5,093 nt of DNA from Planctomycetota bacterium (lineage in GTDB: Bacteria > Planctomycetota > UBA1135), in the NCBI GenBank assembly GCA_003501525.1, contig DNPI01000217.1:1-5093 (forward strand), given 5' to 3'. A program made the position numbers and the translations under genes. The notes under the pieces were generated by a model. It saw nothing but the letters and a program-made list of their open reading frames with translations, did not search any database and was not told the DNA's origin. This document shows positions 1-5,093 of this stretch, one piece after another; the first letter of the stretch is position 1, and each line of letters starts with the position of its first letter.

Positions 1-2468
1 GACTAATTGGTGGTCGAGGTGCGGTTGTGAAGACGGCTGGAGAGAGCCGGGTCCTTCGTGCGTTGGGAGATTTGCGTGTCTCTTTGCATGGAGAAGCTCT
101 TTCTCCTCCTGATTTTTACCGGCCGCCAATCCCTCCGACGACCGAAAACCCTCTCCTGCCTGCTCAGGTTCAGCCCGCGACTACTCGCGCTGGAGCTTTG
201 CTGGCTTTGCGCCAAAGTGGAAGCGCGGCCCTTGTAGGTGGTGGAGAATTTGACCCTCACCTTTCCGCGTTCGGTTCTTTTCTCGCGGAGAAGGGAACCT
301 TGCGTGTTTCAACTGCTGAGCAAGAAGGGCTGGAGGCCGCCCTTGGCCTTTCTGAGTTGTGGGGGCTACCTCTTCTAGTTGAAGTAGGTCCTAGGGGTGC
401 CTCTTTCCCAGAGCTTGGACTTGGTGGTGGCCTGTTTTCTTGGGGCGACGCGCTGTTGAAACGATTAGCTGTTGAGAGAGCTCGAGTAATCTTTCGAGTG
501 CCGCTGAGGCTCGGTTTTGGTGGTAGCGGTGAAGGAGAGTTTGACCCTGACGTGTTAAGGCGGCTGTATGAAGCGAGTGTTCCTCTTGCAGTCGTACCTG
601 GTCGGCAAGGTAGCTGGACATGGTTACTCGAGGCGGCTTCTGCGGCGGTGGGCTTTGGGCTTCCAGAGACATCGGCGCTTTCTTCTATAACGGCAGACGC
701 TGCTGATGCGCTTGAAGTGGGGCATCGAGTGGGTTCCCTTGAAGTCGGCAAGGATGCCGATTTTCTTGTTATGGATGGTCCTCCTCTTGACGCGGCTACT
801 TCGGTTCGGAAGGTCTATGTTGATGGAGAGCTTGCTTGGTCTCGCGACCTGGATTTTGATTCAGGAACAATTGTTCGGGGCGGGACGCTGTGGACAGGGG
901 ATGGGCCGCCTATTTCGGGCGGCGTTGAAGTTCTCCTGCGAGGCGGGAAAGTCGTGGCTGCAGGTCATCGAGTCCCTCACCCATTGGGCGCTCGTCTCGT
1001 TGATACTGGTTCTGCCACTCATCTCACTCCGGGATTTATTGATTCAAGAGGGTTTTTGGGTATTGGCACTGGCCGGATTGATGTGAGCACTCCCCTGGGA
1101 AGAACGGCTGCCGGCTCTTTCTTTAAAAAATCTTGGAGGCAGGTAGCTCGCGGTGGGGTCACCACGATGGTGGTGGGGCCTTCGCGGATTCCTTCAGAAG
1201 GTGCTCGCGCCCGTGCCGTCAAAACGGCGGCGACTCTTCCGGAAGATGCCTGGATTCAAGGCAGAAGCGTTGTGTTTTTTGACCTGCGTGGTGGTGACCG
1301 TGCAGATCGGGAAGCCAAGTTGAAGCGCACGCTCGATAAAGGAGAAAAATATGCGGAACAATGGCAAAAGCATCGCGAGGAGCGAGCTAAATGGGAGGAA
1401 GATGAGGCGGAGAAGAAGGAGAGGGAAGCAGCTGATTCCGAGGCAGAGTTGCGCGGTCGTCTTGCCGGGGAAGGTGTAGTCGAAACGGCCGAAGAGGAGG
1501 TGGAAGAGACGGAAAGAGCAGAGGAGGAGGTTCCCGAGGAACCAAAGGTTGTAGACAAGCTTAATGGTCTATGGGAGGCCGTGATTGAGCATGAAATGTT
1601 GCCGGAGCCAATTACGGTTAATGCTCAGTTGCATCATGATGGAGAAGTCCTTACTGCGCTTTTCAGCTCACCTGACGATCCGTCTGGAGAGGTCGCCGAA
1701 CTCGAGGGGACTTGGAAAGATCCAGAGGCTCGCTTCGAGGTCCCCACTGAAATGGGCCCCGTTATAGGGACAGGAACAGTAGATGCTCCTGACCATATGA
1801 ATTGCCATGTTGAATTCGGTCCCATTGGGGCGGTGGATTTTGAAGCCGTTCGCATTGAAATAGAAGAAGAGGGTGCAGCTCCAGTGCGGCGCAAGAAGAA
1901 ATCGGACGAAGGGCCGCAGCCCCCTTCGACAGACTCAAAGCTTGAAGGGATGAGGGACCTTTTCGAAGGGCGGGGGGTCGCGGTAGTGGCAGCAAATCGT
2001 GCTGACGAAATTCGTTTGGCGCTTAAGGCTTTCGCGAGTCGCGAGATACCTGTTCATATTTTGGGTGGTGAGGATGCCGTCCATTTAGCAGACGAATTAA
2101 TCGCTACTGATTCAGGCGTGGTCGTGTCTACTCAGCTTGTTGACCGAGATGAGGCAGGGCATTTGTTTGTCCCCTCTGCGAAGCTCTTTGAAGTGGGTGT
2201 TGTTTCTTCTTTTCAATCGGGCTCTCAGGGTGGTGCTCGTTGGATGGCATCGGTGCTTGCGATGGCTGCTCGTCATGGTCTTGGTATCGAACAAGCTCTC
2301 GCTAGTTTGACTTCTGGGGCAGCCAGGATGCTGGGCCTCGAATCACGAGTCGGTCGCCTTGCGCCTGGCTTGGACGGAGATCTTTTAGTGCACAACGGTC
2401 CTCCGCTGGATTTGCGCACGAACATTATTCGAGTCTTTGTTAATGGAACGGAGGTCCCAGAGGATTGA
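1..2468 (+). CDS. Two-module amidohydrolase-like protein, 5'-truncated, probably catalytically degenerate
   Basis: The frame is open from base 3, so the true start lies upstream. The GTG at 27 is internal: the residues just before it (IGGRGAVV) resemble the (N)PIGG-(R/Q)-x-A-(V/L)-(V/I)-K segment that follows strand 2 of the barrel in this family. Numbering from that GTG, residues 1-275 are the C-terminal part of module 1, ending in the typical VGSLEVGKDAD (235-245) and GPPLD (251-255) region that closes amidohydrolase folds. Module 2 starts near 280 (RGGTLWTGDGPP) and ends with VGRLAPGLDGD (775-785) and GPPLD (791-795), so the protein is an internal duplication. Between the halves of module 2 lie a charged segment (about 427-508) and a beta-rich domain (about 513-612). 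The His-x-His motif expected after PGFID is Arg-Gly-Phe (341-343). The usual strand-5 His looks like Ala655 in module 2 and Ser95 in module 1, and no strand-8 Asp is evident. Homologues I recall are about 1000 aa, so roughly 150-180 residues are probably missing from view. Fold assignment is firm; loss of activity is inferred by eye. Confidence 0.9.
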   Translation, partial: LIGGRGAVVKTAGESRVLRALGDLRVSLHGEALSPPDFYRPPIPPTTENPLLPAQVQPATTRAGALLALRQSGSAALVGGGEFDPHLSAFGSFLAEKGTLRVSTAEQEGLEAALGLSELWGLPLLVEVGPRGASFPELGLGGGLFSWGDALLKRLAVERARVIFRVPLRLGFGGSGEGEFDPDVLRRLYEASVPLAVVPGRQGSWTWLLEAASAAVGFGLPETSALSSITADAADALEVGHRVGSLEVGKDADFLVMDGPPLDAATSVRKVYVDGELAWSRDLDFDSGTIVRGGTLWTGDGPPISGGVEVLLRGGKVVAAGHRVPHPLGARLVDTGSATHLTPGFIDSRGFLGIGTGRIDVSTPLGRTAAGSFFKKSWRQVARGGVTTMVVGPSRIPSEGARARAVKTAATLPEDAWIQGRSVVFFDLRGGDRADREAKLKRTLDKGEKYAEQWQKHREERAKWEEDEAEKKEREAADSEAELRGRLAGEGVVETAEEEVEETERAEEEVPEEPKVVDKLNGLWEAVIEHEMLPEPITVNAQLHHDGEVLTALFSSPDDPSGEVAELEGTWKDPEARFEVPTEMGPVIGTGTVDAPDHMNCHVEFGPIGAVDFEAVRIEIEEEGAAPVRRKKKSDEGPQPPSTDSKLEGMRDLFEGRGVAVVAANRADEIRLALKAFASREIPVHILGGEDAVHLADELIATDSGVVVSTQLVDRDEAGHLFVPSAKLFEVGVVSSFQSGSQGGARWMASVLAMAARHGLGIEQALASLTSGAARMLGLESRVGRLAPGLDGDLLVHNGPPLDLRTNIIRVFVNGTEVPED
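864..1184 (+). other. N-terminal half of second amidohydrolase-like module, metal motif replaced
   Basis: Residues about 280-386 of the first protein (numbered from the GTG at 27) form the beta-sandwich edge and first barrel strands of module 2. In order these are RGGTLWTGDGPP, a 'vlLRGGKVVAAG' strand, the PGFID turn at 335-339, and RGGVTTMVVGP for strand 2. In active relatives PG-(F/L)-ID is followed by x-His-x-His. Here the matching residues are Ser340-Arg341-Gly342-Phe343 (bases 1044-1055), so both metal-binding histidines are absent. The surrounding scaffold is well kept, which points to a retained but non-metal-binding fold rather than a decaying gene, since there is no frameshift or internal stop. 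Confidence 0.75.
1305..1550 (+). other. Highly charged, likely coiled-coil insert in the first protein
   Basis: Residues about 427-508 (numbered from the GTG at 27) are dominated by Glu, Lys, Arg and Ala with almost no Gly or Pro until the end. They begin with basic and acidic residues alternating with helix formers (DREAKLKRTLDKGEKYAEQW) and grade into a nearly pure acidic stretch (EEEVEETERAEEEV). The DNA is correspondingly purine-rich (gaggaagatgaggcggagaa and similar). This is consistent with a long surface helix or coiled coil followed by an acidic linker. It lies between barrel strand 2 of module 2 and the beta-rich domain, so it projects out of the barrel. A structural or partner-binding role is an inference. 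Confidence 0.65.
1563..1862 (+). other. Beta-rich domain inserted in the second amidohydrolase-like module
   Basis: Residues about 513-612 (numbered from the GTG at 27) start with NGLWEAVIE and continue as a series of short alternating strands. The pattern is VNAQLHHDGEVLTALFSSP, then a charged turn, VAELEGTWKDPEARFEV, GPVIGTGTVDAPDHMNCHVEF and GAVDFEAVRIE. The order 'G-x-W-x-(G/A)-x-(V/I)', 'L-x-x-(D/N)-G-x-x-(V/L)-x-(G/A)', 'L-x-G-x-(W/Y)', 'G-x-(G/V)-x-(G/V)-x-V-D', 'F-x-(G/A)-x-R' resembles small lipocalin-like antiparallel domains that I recall as add-ons in planctomycete and related hydrolases. A Lys/Arg-rich linker (RRKKKSDEG) follows before the barrel resumes at about residue 638. Its ligand is unknown; the domain type is my own pattern reading. 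Confidence 0.55.
2450..2455 (+). promoter_or_regulatory. Shine-Dalgarno site for gene 2 (TTG start)
   Basis: GGAGGT lies within the last codons of the first gene, with 9 bases between it and the TTG at 2465. This is ideal spacing and decides the start: no ATG lies in frame near the N-terminus (the first internal Met is residue 137). The other nearby TTG at 2471 would be 15 bases away. The TTG overlaps the upstream TGA stop as TTGA. Confidence 0.8.
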
Positions 2469-3661
2469 ATTTGTTTCTCTCTTTCAGTTTCATCCTTCTT
2501 CCCCAAATTTCTGGAGATGATTTACGACTGTTCTCTGCCGCTAAAGTTTTTACGGCGACTGAAGAGGGCGTTATCGATGGCGGCATCGTCGCTGTTGCGG
2601 AAGGGAAGATCGTTTGGGTCGGCAAGGCGGTTGATTCGCCTTACACTTCGAACCATCCAGTCGAAAATCTGGGAAATGTTTGGCTTGTGCCTGGTCTGCA
2701 TGAGCCCCATTGTCATGTTGCAGGTTCTTTGGGTGACCTCAATGACAATGTTGGTCTGACTAATCCTGGGCTTGATGCTTATTCGACCCTTGATCCTTGG
2801 AATCCTCTTTTGCGTGATGCCGTGGCGGGGGGAGTCACAACTGCGTTGTTAATTCCTGGTTCGGGGTCCAACATGGGGGGGTTTGGTTCTCTTGTCAAAA
2901 CTTCCGCAAAAACGGTTGCTGAAATGGTTGTCCGTGATCCTGGCTCTCTGAAGGTCGCGCAGGCTGGTAACCCGGAACGGTGGGGCTATCGAGTTGGACG
3001 CGCACTAATGAATTGGAATACTCGAAGGACTCTCCAGCTTGGCCTTGAGCATGCTCGCGCTATCAAGACAGAGGCTGTTGAAGCTGACCCCCGTTGGCGG
3101 AATTTCCCTGGTCTTGAATCTGGTGAGGTGCCGGTTAGTGTCCATACTCAGATATATCAGGTTGTTCTACAAACGTTGACAATGCTCAAGCGAGATTTGG
3201 GGTTACAGGCCTTCGTAGATCATGGAACCTTTGACGGTTACAAAACAGGATTTTTGGCAGCTGAGTTAGGCGTCCCGGTCATGAATGGTCCTCGCCAAGT
3301 GTGGCACGACCGCTCGCGCAATCGAATACAAGGTTGCGCTGCGGGTTGGGCGGAAGCAGAAGGTCTTCTGCTTGGATACAACACAGATGCTCCGGTCATT
3401 CCTCAAGAAGAGCTTCCATTTCAAGCGGCAATGGGAGTGCGATATGGGGCCGGTAACGACGTGTCTGCCCTCGAAGGGATGACGGCCAATGCTGCTCAGG
3501 CTTTGCTTTGCGAAGACATTTCGGGTTCGCTGCGTCCAGGTTTGGATGCAGATTTGGTCGCTTGGACTGGAAGCCCTGTTGATCCTCGCTCGTGGGTGCA
3601 GAAAGCATGGGTTAGAGGTGAGCTTGTTTACGATGCAGAGAAAGACGGGCGCAGATTCTGA
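2465..3661 (+). CDS. Metal-dependent amidohydrolase family protein (imidazolonepropionase-like), probably exported
   Basis: This 398-aa protein is a complete single-module amidohydrolase, a TIM barrel flanked by a beta-sandwich of N- and C-terminal strands, expected to hydrolyse a C-N bond with one or two metal ions. Residues 1-16 form a short hydrophobic leader (MNLFLSFSFILLPQIS) with no Lys or Arg. Residues 20-60 give the N-terminal sandwich. The strand-1 motif is PGLHEPHCH with H82 and H84. GGVTT (122-126) is strand 2 and PGSGSNMGGFG follows it. The later ligands are H227 in VHTQIYQ, H253 in DHGTFDGY and D308 in NTDAPVIPQEELPFQAAMG. The end, GSLRPGLDADLVAWTGSPVDPRS, is the normal family closure. 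All expected ligands are present, so activity is likely; the substrate is unknown. Translation starts at TTG 2465 with a strong upstream ribosome site and a 4-base overlap with gene 1. Gene 3 is its close paralogue. A dipeptidase, cyclic-amidase or imidazolone-type role would all fit. Confidence 0.92.
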   Translation: MNLFLSFSFILLPQISGDDLRLFSAAKVFTATEEGVIDGGIVAVAEGKIVWVGKAVDSPYTSNHPVENLGNVWLVPGLHEPHCHVAGSLGDLNDNVGLTNPGLDAYSTLDPWNPLLRDAVAGGVTTALLIPGSGSNMGGFGSLVKTSAKTVAEMVVRDPGSLKVAQAGNPERWGYRVGRALMNWNTRRTLQLGLEHARAIKTEAVEADPRWRNFPGLESGEVPVSVHTQIYQVVLQTLTMLKRDLGLQAFVDHGTFDGYKTGFLAAELGVPVMNGPRQVWHDRSRNRIQGCAAGWAEAEGLLLGYNTDAPVIPQEELPFQAAMGVRYGAGNDVSALEGMTANAAQALLCEDISGSLRPGLDADLVAWTGSPVDPRSWVQKAWVRGELVYDAEKDGRRF

Positions 3662-3666
3662 TGATG
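3659..3666 (+). promoter_or_regulatory. Stop-start overlap between genes 2 and 3 (TGATGATG)
   Basis: The gene 2 stop TGA (3659-3661) shares its A with an ATG at 3661, and a second in-frame ATG follows at 3664. Upstream (gagaaagacgggcgcag) there is no good Shine-Dalgarno match, only a weak purine-rich stretch. Initiation of gene 3 is therefore probably by ribosomes that have just finished gene 2. Which of the two ATGs is used cannot be decided; the product differs by one Met. Confidence 0.6.
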
Positions 3667-4836
3667 AATTTCATTTTCGCGATAGCCCTGTTCCAAACTG
3701 GAATTGTTTTGGACGTTGGCGTGGCTTTGACGATGGAAGAACGCCGAGTCCTTCACAATGCTCGGATTTTAGTTTCTGATGGTCGCATCTTTGCCATTGG
3801 CTCTCGTGGAGACATTAAGGTCCCTGAAGGCTGGGATCACATTGAGTGGCTTGATTCAATAGCTTTTCCTGGTGGTGTTGATCTCCATTCTCACACTCAG
3901 ACTGGGGGATGGGGTGATATCAACGATATGGTGAATCCGGACAATCCTGAGCTGCGAGTTCTCGACACCGTGGTGCCTTGGAACTTGGATTATCGAACGG
4001 GTTGTGCGGGGGGAGTAACGACTGTTAATGCCATTCCAGGTTCAGGGACCAACATCTCTGGTGCTGGCGTTTTAGTTAAATTGAAAAAAACCCTTGAGGT
4101 TGATGATGCTGTTTTTCGGAGCCCAGGTTCAGTCAAAGTTGCTCAAGGATATAACCCGGAAAGAGGAGGGGGGGACTTAGGGGCCACTCGGATGGGGATG
4201 TGGTGGATGCTGAGGTGGTGGCTTGATTGGGCTCGTGAAGAAGCTGAGGACCCTGGGCCTGATGACCCTGCTGTTGCCCATATTGCGGGTATTTTTCGGG
4301 GTGAACATCCTTTCCTTGTTCATACAGCTGGTGCTCGCGATACCTATGGGACTGTCCGAATGTTTCATCTCGAGGCTAAGGTCCCTGTGGTTGTAAGCCA
4401 CGCTTCGTTTTCTGGATACATGGCAGGTGAGGCTATCGCGGAAACTGGAGCGGGTTTGAACATTGGGCCTCGCAATTTTGATGCGCGTTTCCACGCTCGT
4501 AATCAGATTCGAGGTTTGGTCGAGGCGTTCGAGAGTGCTGGAAATACAGATATCTCGGTGCAAACCGATGCCAATGTAATTCCTCAAGAAGAGTTTCTTT
4601 TTCAAGCAACTCTTGCGGAGAGATTAGGTTGCTCGACTTGGACGGCTTTGGAATCCATTAACTCTGATCCGGCACGTCAAATCCTTGCCGGAGATCGCAT
4701 TGGACGTCTTGTCCCAGGCCTGGATGCAGACATTGTTGTCAAAGCAGGTTCGCCTCTGGACCCACGCTCACCAGTGCAATTAGTCTTAATCGACGGCGAA
4801 ATCACTTACGACATTCGCGAAAAACAAATTTATTAG
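3661..4836 (+). CDS. Metal-dependent amidohydrolase family protein, paralogue of gene 2, probably exported
   Basis: This 391-aa single-module amidohydrolase is complete. Residues 1-14 (MMNFIFAIALFQTG) are a short hydrophobic leader without basic residues. The N-terminal sandwich strands follow (LHNARILVSDGRIFAIGS). Strand 1 carries PGGVDLHSH with H76 and H78, then WGDINDMVNPDNPELR, VPWN and AGGVTT (116-121). The later ligands are H221 in LVHTAGARDTYG, H247 in VSHASFSGY and D303 in VQTDANVIPQEEFLFQ. The C-terminal closure is DRIGRLVPGLDADIVVKAGSPLDPRS. It aligns with gene 2 almost throughout (shared VPG/PWN, PGSGTN, PGS-x-KVAQ, NPER, GPR, IPQEE blocks), so the two arose by tandem duplication. 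The residues beside the ligands differ (HTA versus HTQ, QTDAN versus NTDAP), which suggests a different substrate or product specificity. A cluster of five Trp between residues 181 and 190 is unusual. It begins 1 base inside the stop of gene 2 and lacks a clear ribosome site, so it is likely translationally coupled. Exact reaction unknown. Confidence 0.92.
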   Translation: MMNFIFAIALFQTGIVLDVGVALTMEERRVLHNARILVSDGRIFAIGSRGDIKVPEGWDHIEWLDSIAFPGGVDLHSHTQTGGWGDINDMVNPDNPELRVLDTVVPWNLDYRTGCAGGVTTVNAIPGSGTNISGAGVLVKLKKTLEVDDAVFRSPGSVKVAQGYNPERGGGDLGATRMGMWWMLRWWLDWAREEAEDPGPDDPAVAHIAGIFRGEHPFLVHTAGARDTYGTVRMFHLEAKVPVVVSHASFSGYMAGEAIAETGAGLNIGPRNFDARFHARNQIRGLVEAFESAGNTDISVQTDANVIPQEEFLFQATLAERLGCSTWTALESINSDPARQILAGDRIGRLVPGLDADIVVKAGSPLDPRSPVQLVLIDGEITYDIREKQIY

Positions 4837-4841
4837 GCATG
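4834..4841 (+). promoter_or_regulatory. Tight junction between genes 3 and 4 (TAGGCATG)
   Basis: The TAG stop of gene 3 (4834-4836) is followed after GC by the ATG of gene 4 (4839-4841). The upstream sequence (cgaaaaacaaatttat) is A/T-rich with no GGAGG-like element. Together with the overlaps at the other two junctions, this supports re-initiation within one polycistronic message rather than a new promoter or terminator here. Confidence 0.55.
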
Positions 4842-5093
4842 CTTTCTGTCTTCCTTCTCACTTCTTCTATGTTGCTCCCTTTGCAGGAGAGCGATGTGCA
4901 GGCTCCGCGTGGTCGTGCATTAGTCTTTCGGGTAGATCGCATTGAGACGCTAGGAGGGGAGACGTTAGAGAACGCTGTTGTGTTAGTGCGCGAGGGAGTG
5001 ATTGAGAAGATGGGTCGTGCTGTCGCAATCCCTGATAGGGCAATTGTTCATGACCTTCGCGGTAGCCATTCCGTTTTAATGCCACCACTTGTT
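4839..5093 (+). CDS. N-terminal part of a fourth amidohydrolase-like protein, 3'-truncated by the window
   Basis: An open frame of 85 codons runs from ATG 4839 to the last base, with no stop. It starts 2 bases after the TAG of gene 3. The product begins MLSVFLLTSSMLLPLQESDV, a hydrophobic leader without Lys or Arg. It continues with RALVFRVDRIETLGGETLEN, AVVLVREGVIEKMG and IVHDLRGSHSVLMPPLV. This is the ordinary N-terminal beta-sandwich of an amidohydrolase: 'a-x-x-(I/V)-x-T-(V/L)-x-G', then 'VLV-x-(D/E)-G-x-I', then a pseudo 'vMPGLVD' turn. The turn reads PPLV rather than PGLV, and the His-x-His motif would fall in the next few residues outside the window, so activity cannot be judged. ATG 4869 (Met11) is an alternative start that would shorten the leader; no Shine-Dalgarno site favours either. 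Close spacing makes it a further member of the same operon. Confidence 0.85.
   Translation, partial: MLSVFLLTSSMLLPLQESDVQAPRGRALVFRVDRIETLGGETLENAVVLVREGVIEKMGRAVAIPDRAIVHDLRGSHSVLMPPLV

Noticed and set aside
27..29. GTG at 27 as the true start of gene 1
   Set aside because: The frame is open upstream to the window edge, the preceding residues match the family's internal IGG-x-GA motif, and a start here would delete the first part of the module 1 barrel.
257..751. Long open frame on the minus strand (164 codons)
   Set aside because: It lies wholly opposite the well-supported amidohydrolase gene, its product is Ser/Pro/Arg-rich without recognisable motifs, and no ribosome site or operon logic supports it.
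706..1086. Overlapping plus-strand frame (126 codons) with a hydrophobic, membrane-like product
   Set aside because: It is out of frame inside gene 1, across the boundary of its two modules where the gene 1 frame shows clear family motifs. The hydrophobicity follows from reading T-rich codons in another frame.
1100..1260. Possible frameshift or pseudogene in gene 1 because catalytic residues are missing
   Set aside because: The frame is continuous with family-like strands before and after, and no stop or frame change is needed to explain the sequence. The missing residues are substitutions within an intact gene.
1360..1550. Purine-rich tract as a DNA-level repeat or regulatory element
   Set aside because: It is explained by Glu/Lys/Arg codons of the charged protein segment; no exact repeat unit is present.
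2875..2881. G7 run in gene 2 (with similar runs at 2827-2832 and 4168-4174) as a phase-variation switch
   Set aside because: The runs encode conserved Gly-Gly residues (MGGFG, AGGVTT, RGGGD) and follow simply from Gly codon choice. They are too short to propose slippage without read-level data.
4177..4605. Minus-strand frame of 142 codons
   Set aside because: It is antisense to the most conserved part of gene 3; the composition is random-looking and there is no start context.

Overview
The window is one unbroken, single-strand (+) stretch of coding DNA. It holds two complete genes and two that run off the window ends. All four encode proteins of the metal-dependent amidohydrolase superfamily (imidazolonepropionase-like and related TIM-barrel hydrolases). 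No RNA gene, mobile element, CRISPR array, terminator or free-standing promoter is visible, and no gap between genes exceeds 2 bases.

Layout: (1) positions 1-2468 hold the 3' part of a long gene with two amidohydrolase-like modules. The second module is interrupted by a highly charged, probably coiled-coil segment and a beta-rich domain. The metal-binding residues appear replaced wherever they can be checked. (2) Positions 2465-3661 hold a 398-aa amidohydrolase with a complete set of metal ligands (H82/H84, H227, H253, D308). (3) Positions 3661-4836 hold a 391-aa paralogue of gene 2, also complete (H76/H78, H221, H247, D303), with different residues next to the ligands. (4) From 4839 to the window end is the N-terminus of a fourth protein of the same kind, cut just before its first metal motif.

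The genes overlap by 4 nt, overlap by 1 nt and are separated by 2 nt, so they almost certainly form one translationally coupled operon. The promoter would lie upstream and the terminator downstream of the window. The three visible N-termini begin with short hydrophobic leaders without basic residues, ending in Pro-Gln, Phe-Gln or Leu-Gln. This suggests export or membrane attachment, so the set may act outside the cytoplasm on a cyclic amide, peptide or similar C-N-bonded substrate. The substrate cannot be read from the sequence.

Organism: a bacterium with moderate GC content, mixed third-base use and a TTG start. Tandem exported amidohydrolase paralogues, the mid-protein beta domain and the short Gln-ending leaders resemble what I recall of Planctomycetota. 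This is an impression from family knowledge, not a demonstration. The most notable point is an apparent non-catalytic, two-module pseudo-amidohydrolase co-translated with two apparently active relatives.
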